Below are positions 1 to 6,464 of a DNA stretch of 7,997 bases, piece after piece. Under the pieces are notes generated by a model. That model was not told the DNA's origin, ran no database searches, and saw only the letters and a list, made by a program, of their open reading frames with translations. This stretch comes from Candidatus Atribacteria bacterium (GTDB taxonomy: Bacteria > Atribacterota > Atribacteria > Atribacterales > Atribacteraceae): assembly GCA_003561145.1 (NCBI GenBank), contig PWXL01000236.1:1-7997 (forward strand). The letters are read 5' to 3'. A program made the position numbers and the translations under genes. Every line of letters starts with the position of its first letter. Within the stretch, counting starts at the first letter, position 1.

Positions 1-22
1 AAATAGCGGTACCCGGAGCGTG

Positions 23-30
23 AAAGGAGA
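23..30 (+). promoter_or_regulatory. Shine-Dalgarno site for the 3-epimerase gene
   Basis: AAAGGAGA ends 8 bases before the ATG at 39, a strong and well-placed ribosome binding site that fixes the first gene's start. The 38 bases before the gene show no promoter I can support. A TAG at 4-6 or a TGA at 21-23 could be the stop of an upstream operon gene, but too little sequence is present to tell. Confidence 0.8.
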
Positions 31-38
31 ATTGTACC

Positions 39-887
39 ATGCAGTTCGGAGCGAACACCTTTATCTGGGTTTCCCCTTTTCGTACTGACACTCTTTGGGT
101 AATCGACCGGGTAGCTGATCTTGGTTTCGACGCGGTTGAAGTGGCATTGGAGGATGCTTCGATTATCGACGTGGAAGCCCTGGCACAGAAGATCAAGCAC
201 CATGATTTGTCTACCGCGGTATGCGGGGCTTTCGGGCCTGACCGGGATCTCGCCCATGAAGATTCGGCGATCCGTGACAACGCAAAGAAGTACATCATCG
301 ATTCTCTGGATTTTGCCTCCCGTATCGGAGCGAGCATATTCTGTGGTCCGGCCTATTCGGCGGTTGGTAAGGCACGGCCGGTGGAACCGGCCGTGAAGGA
401 AGAAGAGTGGAAAAGAGCGGTAACGGGGTTGCGGGAACTTGGTGATGAAGCTCAGAAGCGCGGGGTCACCATTGCGGTGGAAACTCTCAACCGTTTTGAA
501 ACAGATTTTTTAAACCTGGCGTCCCAATTGAAACGTTTTCTTGAAGATGTTGGACACCCCGCTGTGCGTGGACATCTCGATACCTTTCACATGAATATCG
601 AGGAAAAAGACCTGGGAGAGGCTATCCGTCTCATGGGAGGAGACCTCGTGCACTTCCACGCCTGCGAAAACGACCGTGGTGCACCAGGGAGCGGGCATGT
701 GGAGTGGGAAAAGGTGCGGGATGCCTTACGTGATATAGGGTATGACGGCATGGTGGTTGTCGAGAGCTTCACCCCCGGAGTCAAGGAAATCGCCAAGGCG
801 GCAGCCATCTGGAGACCACTGGCGAAAGACGAAGATACCTTGGCCGGCGAGGGGCTCGAGTTTTTACGGAATCTTTTACCCACCTGA
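39..887 (+). CDS. Ketose 3-epimerase (D-tagatose/D-psicose 3-epimerase family TIM barrel)
   Basis: This 282-residue cytoplasmic protein is a sugar isomerase/epimerase of the xylose-isomerase-like TIM-barrel superfamily. Enzymes of the D-tagatose/D-psicose 3-epimerase family move the hydroxyl at C3 of free ketoses using a bound divalent metal. The metal ligands are all visible: E148 (in VETLNRFE), D181 (in LDTFHMN), H207 (in HFHACE) and E242 (in VVESF). Other residues known to matter in the family, E154, H184 and R213, are also present. All seven sit exactly two residues before the numbering I recall for the Agrobacterium enzyme (E150, E156, D183, H186, H209, R215, E244). The GPAYSAVG block at 103-110 is also typical. 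Length is normal for the family. The start at 39 has a strong ribosome site. The gene is followed after 32 bases by a second TIM-barrel enzyme and then a sugar importer, so the imported sugar or a product of it is the likely substrate. Exact substrate specificity (tagatose, psicose, fructose or another ketose) cannot be read from sequence. Confidence 0.88.
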   Translation: MQFGANTFIWVSPFRTDTLWVIDRVADLGFDAVEVALEDASIIDVEALAQKIKHHDLSTAVCGAFGPDRDLAHEDSAIRDNAKKYIIDSLDFASRIGASIFCGPAYSAVGKARPVEPAVKEEEWKRAVTGLRELGDEAQKRGVTIAVETLNRFETDFLNLASQLKRFLEDVGHPAVRGHLDTFHMNIEEKDLGEAIRLMGGDLVHFHACENDRGAPGSGHVEWEKVRDALRDIGYDGMVVVESFTPGVKEIAKAAAIWRPLAKDEDTLAGEGLEFLRNLLPT

Positions 888-903
888 AGAGTAGACTCCA
901 TGG

Positions 904-913
904 AAAGGGAGGG
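904..913 (+). promoter_or_regulatory. Shine-Dalgarno site for the second TIM-barrel gene
   Basis: AAAGGGAGGG lies just upstream of the ATG at 920, with the GGAGG core 7 bases from the start. It supports initiation at 920 and strong translation. Confidence 0.8.
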
Positions 914-919
914 ATATTT

Positions 920-1882
920 ATGAAGGTTGGTGTTTTCCTGGTTTTGTTTCAAAACGAACCCTTTGAAAAAGCTCTGGATATGGCGAAAGAGGCTGGAGCT
1001 GAAGCAGTTGAAATCAGCAGCGGGGGTATACCGGGGAAATCGCATTGTGATCCCGCAGCCCTCTTGAAAGACGACTCTGCTTGTGATGCACTCAAGGAGG
1101 CTGTGGCAAAACGTGATCTTGTGATCTCCGCTTTCAGTTGTCATGGAAACCCTGTTCATCCGGATCCCTCTGTCGCACATTCTGATCACGAAGATTTCAG
1201 GGCGAGCGTCCTTTTGGCCGAAAAAATGGGTGTGCGCAATGTCATAACCTTTTCCGGGTGCCCGGGAGATGCAGAGAATGCCCGTTATCCCAACTGGGTC
1301 ACCTGTCCATGGCCGCCCGATTTCCTGGAAATACTGAAATGGCAATGGGAAGAAAAGCTTATTCCGTACTGGAAAGAAAACCCCCGTTTTGCCGCCGATC
1401 ATGGGGTGCGGGTGTGCCTGGAAATGCACCCGGGTTTTGCCGTATATAATCCCGAGACCATGTTGCGGCTGCGAGAAGCAAGCGGAGAAGCGCTGGGGTG
1501 TAATTTCGACCCCTCTCATCTTTTCTGGCAGGGGATAGACCCCATACAAGCACTGCGGGTTCTCAAGGAGAGCCTTTTCCACGTTCATGCCAAAGACACG
1601 AAAATAGATCCTATCAACAGCCCTGTGAACGGGAACCTTGACACGAAACCCTACACCGAGGAACTGGCACGTTCATGGCTGTTCCGTACCGTGGGGTATG
1701 GCCATGGAGAATCATTTTGGAGAGACCTGGTGAGCAACCTGCGTCTTATCGGATATGACGATGTTCTATCGATCGAGCACGAGGATTCTCTCATGTCCGG
1801 CGGTGAGGGATTCAATAAAGCCATAGCACTCTTGAAACAAGTATGTATCAAGGAAGGAGTGGGAGCAGCCTGGTGGGTATAA
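920..1882 (+). CDS. TIM-barrel sugar isomerase/epimerase-family protein (COG1082-like)
   Basis: This 320-residue cytoplasmic protein belongs to the xylose-isomerase-like TIM-barrel group usually annotated sugar phosphate isomerase/epimerase, but it is clearly a different subfamily from its upstream neighbour. Likely metal ligands are E168 (in VCLEMHPGF), D197 and/or H200 (in NFDPSHLFWQGID), H223 (in FHVHAKD) and E286 (in LSIEHED). Blocks I recognise as strongly conserved in this subfamily are AFSCHGNPVHPD at 71-82, YPNWVTCPWPP at 123-133, DTKPY at 241-245 and FRTVGYGHG at 255-263. The WxxEKLIPYWKE stretch near 143-153 is also characteristic. No signal peptide or membrane segment is seen. The reaction is not established by the sequence. 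Besides isomerisation or epimerisation, a lyase role on 3-keto-sugars or 3-keto-glycosides is possible, since enzymes of this general size and fold (the large subunits of C-glycoside deglycosidases) do that, but this is a weak inference. It sits between the epimerase and the transporter genes, so a role in processing the imported compound is likely. Confidence 0.85.
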   Translation: MKVGVFLVLFQNEPFEKALDMAKEAGAEAVEISSGGIPGKSHCDPAALLKDDSACDALKEAVAKRDLVISAFSCHGNPVHPDPSVAHSDHEDFRASVLLAEKMGVRNVITFSGCPGDAENARYPNWVTCPWPPDFLEILKWQWEEKLIPYWKENPRFAADHGVRVCLEMHPGFAVYNPETMLRLREASGEALGCNFDPSHLFWQGIDPIQALRVLKESLFHVHAKDTKIDPINSPVNGNLDTKPYTEELARSWLFRTVGYGHGESFWRDLVSNLRLIGYDDVLSIEHEDSLMSGGEGFNKAIALLKQVCIKEGVGAAWWV

Positions 1883-1889
1883 CGAAGGG

Positions 1890-1914
1890 AACACTGTGTT
1901 ACCTTGTTGGGTAA
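1890..1914 (+). other. Two small overlapping inverted repeats in the 83-base gap
   Basis: The gap between the second TIM-barrel gene and the first ATPase holds AACAC-T-GTGTT (1890-1900) and TTACC-ttgttg-GGTAA (1899-1903 with 1910-1914). The second has a 5-bp stem extendable by one G-U pair. There is no T-run, so it is not a convincing terminator. The repeats could be mutually exclusive RNA hairpins, an operator, or chance; nothing else in the gap resolves this. Confidence 0.25.
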
Positions 1915-1942
1915 TGATATACATTGTGAGGGTGAATAAACG

Positions 1943-1950
1943 AAAGGAGA
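1943..1950 (+). promoter_or_regulatory. Unusually distant Shine-Dalgarno site of the first ATPase gene
   Basis: AAAGGAGA is the only good ribosome site before the ATG at 1966, but its GGAG core ends 16 bases from that ATG, about twice the usual distance. No alternative in-frame start lies nearer, because the reading frame is closed by a TAG at 1951-1953. Initiation at 1966 is therefore still the best choice, possibly with reduced efficiency. Confidence 0.55.
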
Positions 1951-1965
1951 TAGAGTACAAAGAAC

Positions 1966-3075
1966 ATGGCACAGTTGAGCCTGAGGGATGTATCCAAAAG
2001 CTTTGGCGAACATGGAGAGTTGCCGGTTTTACGGGGAATCGATCTAGAAGTGAAGGACGGTGAATTTGTGTGCCTCTTGGGGCCCACCGGTGCCGGGAAA
2101 ACCACTCTTTTTCGCTGTATTGCCGGTTTAGAAACTGTAGACGAAGGTGAGATCTGGCTGGGAGACCAAATGGTGAACGAGCTCACACCGGCAGAGAGAG
2201 ACGTGGCTATTGTTTTTGAAAGCTATGCTTTGTACCCTACCTATACCGTATATGAAAACCTGGCCTATCCCCTGCGGGAACGAAGGGTACCCAATGCAGA
2301 GATCAAGCAACGTATCGAGGAAGTAGCAGAAGTCCTTCACATAGAACACACCTTGCAGCGGAAACCTCAAACCTGCAGCGGCGGGGAAATGCAGCGGATT
2401 GCGATCGGGCGGGCCATTATCCGCAGGCCGAAGATTTTCCTCTTTGACGAGCCCTTGAGCCAGCTCGATGCGAAACTCAGGAATGAGATGAGGACCGAAC
2501 TGAAAAGGATACACCGTGACTTGAAACAGACCCTGGTGTATTCAACTCCTGATCAGCTGGAAGCCATGTCCATGGGTGAAAGGGTCGCAACGATGAAAGA
2601 CGGGCGCATTATGCAATATGATACCCCCCAGGAAGTATACCTTCATCCGAAAAATCTCTTTACCGCTCAATATGTGGGAGACCCTACCATGAACGTCGTC
2701 AAGGGAACTGTATCTTCCTCGAATGGAAATGTGCGCGTTGCATGCCCTCTCTTTACAACCGAGATCACCAAAAAAAATACGGGTACAAGCCGTGTGAGCC
2801 CTTCAGGAGAGGTACTGCTTGGTATTCGGCCGGAAGAGCTCACCCTGGAAAAACCTGCAGGAGAAGCAGTATCATTGCATGCCGAGGTATACGCGGTGGA
2901 AGGGTATGGAGACTATTCCCTGGTGAGCCTGAGTAACGGAGACATCATATGGAAAATGGTGATTGTAGGTGATATTGGAAAGGCTACTCTACACAGTGAC
3001 GAAAAGGTAACCGTGTATTTCCCTAAAGAAAGGCTGCATGTTATAAACCCTGTGACCGAAGAAGTATTGATGTGA
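1966..3075 (+). CDS. MalK/UgpC-like ABC ATPase with altered Q-loop and H-loop
   Basis: This 369-residue cytoplasmic ATP-binding subunit belongs to a carbohydrate importer (CUT1 class). The nucleotide-binding domain spans about 1-240, with Walker A GPTGAGKTT at 39-47, signature CSGGE at 137-141, Walker B IFLFDE at 157-162 with catalytic E162, and D-loop SQLD at 165-168. The C-terminal regulatory (TOBE-type) domain follows and carries the usual GIRPE at 286-290. Two key positions are changed. The Q-loop glutamine is Glu (VFESYALYP, E85) and the switch histidine is Pro (YSTPDQLEAM, P195, where relatives have THDQ). The frame is intact and the surrounding motifs are well kept, so this looks like specialisation rather than decay. 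Its partner is probably the ATPase at 6465-7589, whose defects are complementary. The start at 1966 gives the normal N-terminus for the family (MAQLSLRDVSKSFG). The gene lies between the TIM-barrel enzymes and the binding-protein gene, separated from the other ATPase by three genes. Confidence 0.93.
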   Translation: MAQLSLRDVSKSFGEHGELPVLRGIDLEVKDGEFVCLLGPTGAGKTTLFRCIAGLETVDEGEIWLGDQMVNELTPAERDVAIVFESYALYPTYTVYENLAYPLRERRVPNAEIKQRIEEVAEVLHIEHTLQRKPQTCSGGEMQRIAIGRAIIRRPKIFLFDEPLSQLDAKLRNEMRTELKRIHRDLKQTLVYSTPDQLEAMSMGERVATMKDGRIMQYDTPQEVYLHPKNLFTAQYVGDPTMNVVKGTVSSSNGNVRVACPLFTTEITKKNTGTSRVSPSGEVLLGIRPEELTLEKPAGEAVSLHAEVYAVEGYGDYSLVSLSNGDIIWKMVIVGDIGKATLHSDEKVTVYFPKERLHVINPVTEEVLM

Positions 3076-3181
3076 CAATTCTTTATTGGGAGAGGGGGTG
3101 ATATATTCCTTTGAGAGGAAAGTTAGCGGTGAAGTAAGTTACGTGTACACTCAGTTCGACGGCCAAATCATTTTTAACGAT

Positions 3182-3186
3182 GGAGG
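3182..3186 (+). promoter_or_regulatory. Shine-Dalgarno site that sets the binding-protein start
   Basis: GGAGG lies 8 bases before the ATG at 3195. An in-frame ATG at 3180 overlaps this site and would add only five residues (MEVGK) before the signal peptide, so 3195 is preferred. The rest of the 119-base gap (3076-3194) holds no promoter I can support, only a weak 5-bp stem (TTCCT/AGGAA, 3106-3120) and an 8-base palindrome GTGTACAC at 3143-3150. Confidence 0.8.
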
Positions 3187-3194
3187 TTGGAAAA

Positions 3195-4601
3195 ATGAAG
3201 GTACTTGCGTATATGATGGCGTTTGTGCTTGTTATCGGTGTTATGGGTGGGTTGGCAGCGGCCCAGGATGAAGTGGTGCTTACCGTGAGCGGACCTGACT
3301 GGGCTCCCAACTGGGCTATCCGTGACATCGCAGCCGATTTCACTCCTTATGCTGAAGAAGTGTTGGGTTATCCAGTACGGCTCGAGTTTGATTTCTTTCC
3401 CTGGGGTGTGTATTATGAAAGGCTCATGACCGCGCTGGTTGCGGGAGAGCCGGTATACGACGTATTCATTTCAGATAGCCAATGGCTGGGGGATCTTGCC
3501 GTCAACGGGTATATCTATTACTTGAACCCCGTTCTGGAAGAAGACCCTGAATTACAGGAAATCATGGACAGTATGCACCCGGTTCTCCTTTCCGCCTATG
3601 GATCCTATCCCGATGGCAGCCGTCATTACTGGGGTTTCCCCGCGGTAGCAGACACCAAGGGTATGCACGCGCGCTATGATCTCCTTTCCCATCCAGAAGA
3701 GCGGGAAGCCTTTTATGAACAGTACGGCTGGGAACTCCCGGTGGAGTACGAGGACTTTGTCGACCTGACCTGGTATGATTTCGTCGACGTCCTCGAGTTC
3801 TTCACCCGTGATGCGGGCGAAACTCTTGCCGGTGAAGTCCTGGACAGCCCCTTCTACGGCGGAGCTTTCCAGTACAGTAAAGGTTACGACATGTTGGCCA
3901 TGGGATTCTTCCCCCACGTCTACGGTAGGGGTGGGGATATCTGGGACCGTGAAACCAAGCGAGTGCAAAACGTGCTCAACAGCGATCTCAATGTAGAGGC
4001 TTTCGAGTTCTATATCAGCCTGCTCGATTACCAGCCGCCTGCTGCTGTAAACTATGATCTCGATGACGTCAACGAAGCTTTGGCTGCGGGACTCGTCGCT
4101 TTTGGCATCAACTGGATTGTGATCTCCGAAATGCTCTATGATCCGGAACAGTCAGTGGTGGCTGACGACCTGATGACCGTTTTACCTCCCGGCCACATTG
4201 ATACAGACGGTGAATTCAACCGCACCTTCAATATCGGTGGACAGCCTTGGGTAATAGGTTCAGCAACTGAGCATATCGATGAAGTCATTGCATTCATCAA
4301 GTGGTGGTACCTGCCGGAAAACGCGATCCGCTTTGCCGAACTCGGCGGACTGGGCTGCGTGGAAGAGGTTGTGTATAGTGAAGAGTTCATAGAAATGAAA
4401 CCCTATCACCGCGCGTTTGCCGACACCTTGGACTGGCAGCTTGATTTCTGGAAGGAACCGACCTTCTTTGAAATGCTTACCGTGTTCCAGGAAACCATGC
4501 ACGAAGCCGTACTGGGTGAGAGAGAACCGCGCGAAGCGCTTGATCATGTCGCAAAGGTTCATACCGATATCCTGGTGCGCTGGGGGTATTTGGCTGAATA
4601 A
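3195..4601 (+). CDS. Periplasmic sugar-binding protein (extracellular solute-binding protein family 1)
   Basis: This 468-residue protein is the substrate-capturing component of the ABC importer. Residues 1-23 are a clear Sec signal peptide: short basic start, hydrophobic core, then GLAAA before QDE, with signal peptidase I cleavage probable after A23. There is no lipobox cysteine, so the mature protein should be soluble in a periplasm rather than a lipoprotein. The fold assignment rests on length, operon position and family-1 style features, including YYERLMTALVAGEPVYDVF near 75-93, where relatives read as a short helix followed by a DV(F/V) strand, and a C-terminal helical region rich in FxE and EAL pairs. 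The mature protein is visibly acidic and rich in Trp, Tyr and Phe, as expected for a carbohydrate-binding cleft. The ligand cannot be told from sequence; the adjoining epimerase makes a ketose, aldose or related polyol plausible. A 14-bp hairpin follows its stop by 15 bases, separating it from the permease genes. Confidence 0.88.
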   Translation: MKVLAYMMAFVLVIGVMGGLAAAQDEVVLTVSGPDWAPNWAIRDIAADFTPYAEEVLGYPVRLEFDFFPWGVYYERLMTALVAGEPVYDVFISDSQWLGDLAVNGYIYYLNPVLEEDPELQEIMDSMHPVLLSAYGSYPDGSRHYWGFPAVADTKGMHARYDLLSHPEEREAFYEQYGWELPVEYEDFVDLTWYDFVDVLEFFTRDAGETLAGEVLDSPFYGGAFQYSKGYDMLAMGFFPHVYGRGGDIWDRETKRVQNVLNSDLNVEAFEFYISLLDYQPPAAVNYDLDDVNEALAAGLVAFGINWIVISEMLYDPEQSVVADDLMTVLPPGHIDTDGEFNRTFNIGGQPWVIGSATEHIDEVIAFIKWWYLPENAIRFAELGGLGCVEEVVYSEEFIEMKPYHRAFADTLDWQLDFWKEPTFFEMLTVFQETMHEAVLGEREPREALDHVAKVHTDILVRWGYLAE

Positions 4602-4616
4602 TTCTTGTTACGGTGC

Positions 4617-4648
4617 AAACTGGCAGGGCTGAAAAGCCCTGCCAGTTT
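4617..4648 (+). terminator. Perfect 14-bp hairpin with GAAA loop after the binding-protein gene
   Basis: Left arm 4617-4630 and right arm 4635-4648 are exact reverse complements around a GAAA tetraloop (GNRA type). A GC pair outside the stem (4615-4616 with 4651-4652) could extend it past a two-base bulge. Only three T residues end the right arm, with no downstream T-run, so it is a poor intrinsic terminator. It more likely acts as a partial attenuator or as a 3' barrier stabilising the upstream binding-protein mRNA, which is usually needed in excess over permeases. Structure is seen directly; function is inferred. Confidence 0.75.
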
Positions 4649-4665
4649 ATGCATGAATGATGATT

Positions 4666-4673
4666 GGGGTGAG
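4666..4673 (+). promoter_or_regulatory. Shine-Dalgarno-like site for the first permease
   Basis: GGGGTGAG precedes a pair of adjacent in-frame ATG codons at 4674 and 4677. Spacing suits 4677 better (3 bases from the end of the G-rich stretch, about 6 from GGGG) than 4674. In-frame starts further upstream (4605, 4653) lack a ribosome site, and 4605 would translate through the hairpin. Confidence 0.6.
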
Positions 4674-4676
4674 ATG

Positions 4677-5576
4677 ATGGAAAAAGGGAGTCGATGGAAA
4701 AGAATTTTTGACCGGCGGCTGGCTACGATTATGGTCGCCCCCTGTATCATAATTCTCTTGGGCATGTTTCTTTTTCCGCTGCTGTGGTCATTGGGGTTGA
4801 GTTTTTACGATTATTCCGTTCTGCGCCCGGTTCCTCCCCGCTTCGTGGGGTTTCAGCATTATAACGAAATCATCCGGGATCCATATATCTGGGCACGGTT
4901 TGCAACCTCGATGCGTTTTGTGGCTCTCGCGGTCGGACTGCAGCTTGTGCTGGGGGTTGGACTCGCCTTCCTCATGTATGACAACTTTAAAGGAAAGAAA
5001 TTCTTCATGGCGCTCATGCTGAGCCCCATGATGATGGCGCCGGTTGCAGTTGGTGCCTTTTTCCGTTTCATGTATGACCCGAGTTTCGGCATTATCCCTT
5101 ATTTAACCAGGACTCTTTTTAATGTAGATATTGGATGGATTATTGATCCATCTGTTGCCTTGTACTCATTGGTTCTCGTTGATACCTGGATGTGGTCTCC
5201 CTTCGTGATGCTGTTTACACTCGCAGGATTGTTATCCATTCCCCAGCATCTCCTGGAAATGAGTAGTATCGACCGGGCAAGCTGGTGGCAACGCTTCCGG
5301 AACATCATTCTTCCCCAGATAAAACCACTCCTCATCCTGGCGCTCCTTTTACGCACCATGGAATCCTTCCGCCTCTTTGATACTATCTGGGTCATGACCG
5401 GCGGAGGGCCGGGATTGGCTACTGAAACCTTGGCCATTACACTCTACCGTGTGGCTTTCCAGCACTGGCACACCGGTAGGTCTTCGGCTGTGGCCTATAT
5501 TATGCTTATCGTGGTGATTGTACTCACCAACCTGTATCTGCGGCTATCCATGCGGCAGGAGGGGGCAAGGGGGTAA
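4677..5576 (+). CDS. Sugar ABC transporter permease, MalF/UgpA type
   Basis: This inner-membrane channel subunit has 299 residues from the ATG at 4677. Hydrophobic segments lie near 17-43, 81-101, 111-131, 160-187, 214-228 and 270-290, giving the usual six helices. The FYDYSVLRP-FVGFQHY pattern after helix 1 and TGGGPG at 241-246 are typical of the UgpA/MalF side of CUT1 transporters. The cytoplasmic EAA coupling loop is recognisable by position and by the following FRNIILP, but it reads EMSSIDRA (194-201) where relatives have EAAxIDGA. Both alanines are changed and the conserved glycine is Arg200. It pairs with the next permease, which starts only 4 bases after this stop. The altered coupling loop may match one of the two altered ATPases. 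An upstream extension by the ATG at 4674 would add a single Met. Confidence 0.9.
   Translation: MEKGSRWKRIFDRRLATIMVAPCIIILLGMFLFPLLWSLGLSFYDYSVLRPVPPRFVGFQHYNEIIRDPYIWARFATSMRFVALAVGLQLVLGVGLAFLMYDNFKGKKFFMALMLSPMMMAPVAVGAFFRFMYDPSFGIIPYLTRTLFNVDIGWIIDPSVALYSLVLVDTWMWSPFVMLFTLAGLLSIPQHLLEMSSIDRASWWQRFRNIILPQIKPLLILALLLRTMESFRLFDTIWVMTGGGPGLATETLAITLYRVAFQHWHTGRSSAVAYIMLIVVIVLTNLYLRLSMRQEGARG
5567..5573 (+). promoter_or_regulatory. Shine-Dalgarno site for the second permease, inside the end of the first
   Basis: AAGGGGG ends 7 bases before the ATG at 5581 and overlaps the last codons of the first permease. It selects 5581 over the in-frame ATG at 5518, which would add 21 residues read from inside the first permease with no membrane or family match. 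The placement suggests coupled translation of the two permeases. Confidence 0.75.
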
Positions 5577-5580
5577 ACAT

Positions 5581-6453
5581 ATGAACAACAAACGTGGTGG
5601 AACTTGGAAAATCATCAAGCCGTATGTGGCTATTGTTGCGAGCTTCATATATTTTTTCCCGGTGTTGTGGGTTTTTTTAACATCCTTTAAACCCCGGGTT
5701 GATATTGTGACGACTACTCCAAGGTTTGTATTTTCTCCAACCCTGGACCATTTCTTTCGCCTTTTTTTCAGGAGAGTAACCGTGGCACCGGGAGAGTTTG
5801 CTTTGGAAGCCACCCCCTTTGCCCGTTTTTTCTTCAACAGTATTTTTCTCTCTCTTTTCAGCGTCGCCCTGGCCCTGGCACTGGGGACTTTCGCGGCATA
5901 TGCGATATCACGTTTTCCCATGCGCAATAAAGGTTTTCTCATGTTCTATATTCTCTCCAACCGGATGCTTCCACCCATCGCGGTGGTTGTTCCGCTGTAT
6001 CTCATGTACCGGACACTGGGCATGATGAACACCTACTGGGGAATGACGCTGTTGTATACCGCGTTCAGTATTCCGCTTGCCATCTGGATGATGAAGAGCT
6101 TTTTCGACGATATACCCTATGAAATCGAGGAGGCGGCACGTGTGGACGGGTCTTCCCGTTTCAGGGCGTTTTATAAAACAGCCCTTCCCCAGGTCTGGGT
6201 GGGGATTGCCGCAACTTTTATAATATCGTTGATTTTTGTGTGGAATGAATTTTTATTTGCCCTGATGCTCACAGGGCGGGAGACCCGCACGGTCCCGGTG
6301 GCACTCTCCACCGCACTACGGGGCGAGCGCGGGGTGGACTGGGGGTTGCTTGCTTCAGTTGAAGCAATATATGTCGTACCTGCTATCATACTCGCTTTTG
6401 TGGCACAGGGCTTTCTCTTACGTGGTTTAACCTTTGGTACGGTAAGAAAGTGA
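5581..6453 (+). CDS. Sugar ABC transporter permease, MalG/UgpE type
   Basis: This second inner-membrane channel subunit has 290 residues. Hydrophobic helices lie near 14-36, 84-109, 118-145, 152-174, 208-231 and 258-280. SFKPRVDI after helix 1 corresponds to the conserved SFK block of the MalG side. The EAA coupling loop is fully canonical: EEAARVDG at 183-190 followed by the ALP at 201-203. The periplasmic stretch between helices 1 and 2 (about 37-83) looks somewhat longer than usual and contains a basic, phenylalanine-rich piece (FFRLFFRR, 58-65). The stop is 11 bases before the second ATPase gene. Relatives place this subunit as the heterodimeric partner of the permease just upstream. Confidence 0.92.
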   Translation: MNNKRGGTWKIIKPYVAIVASFIYFFPVLWVFLTSFKPRVDIVTTTPRFVFSPTLDHFFRLFFRRVTVAPGEFALEATPFARFFFNSIFLSLFSVALALALGTFAAYAISRFPMRNKGFLMFYILSNRMLPPIAVVVPLYLMYRTLGMMNTYWGMTLLYTAFSIPLAIWMMKSFFDDIPYEIEEAARVDGSSRFRAFYKTALPQVWVGIAATFIISLIFVWNEFLFALMLTGRETRTVPVALSTALRGERGVDWGLLASVEAIYVVPAIILAFVAQGFLLRGLTFGTVRK

Positions 6454-6464
6454 GTGCGTAAAAC

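Noticed and set aside
587..1588. Long minus-strand open frame of about 333 codons across the two TIM-barrel genes
   Set aside because: It is antisense to two well-supported genes with intact active sites, has no recognisable domain, and spans the intergenic gap.
1914..2063. 49-codon frame starting in the gap before the first ATPase, possible leader peptide
   Set aside because: It has no ribosome site, runs far into the ATPase gene out of frame, and shows no leader-like residue runs.
1966..3075. First ATPase as a decaying pseudogene because key residues are missing
   Set aside because: The frame is full length, Walker A, Walker B, D-loop and regulatory domain are intact, and the defects are complementary to those of the second ATPase.
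3180..3194. Earlier in-frame ATG for the binding protein
   Set aside because: That ATG overlaps the GGAGG that serves the ATG at 3195, and the extension would place MEVGK ahead of a normal signal peptide.
3076..3194. Promoter for the binding-protein and permease genes
   Set aside because: TTGAGA and GTGACA-like hexamers occur, but none has a plausible -10 box at proper spacing.
3086..3271. Short plus-strand frame covering the gap before the binding-protein gene
   Set aside because: It overlaps the binding-protein start in another frame and has no family-like content. A minus-strand frame at 3083-3343 was rejected for the same reason.
4617..4648. Operon-ending rho-independent terminator
   Set aside because: There is no T-run after the stem, and the matching permease genes for the binding protein lie directly downstream.
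4605..4676. Earlier in-frame ATGs for the first permease
   Set aside because: The 24-residue extension is translated from the hairpin, has no ribosome site, and resembles no permease N-terminus.
5518..5580. Earlier in-frame ATG for the second permease
   Set aside because: The extension lies wholly inside the first permease's last helix in another frame, and a good ribosome site precedes 5581.
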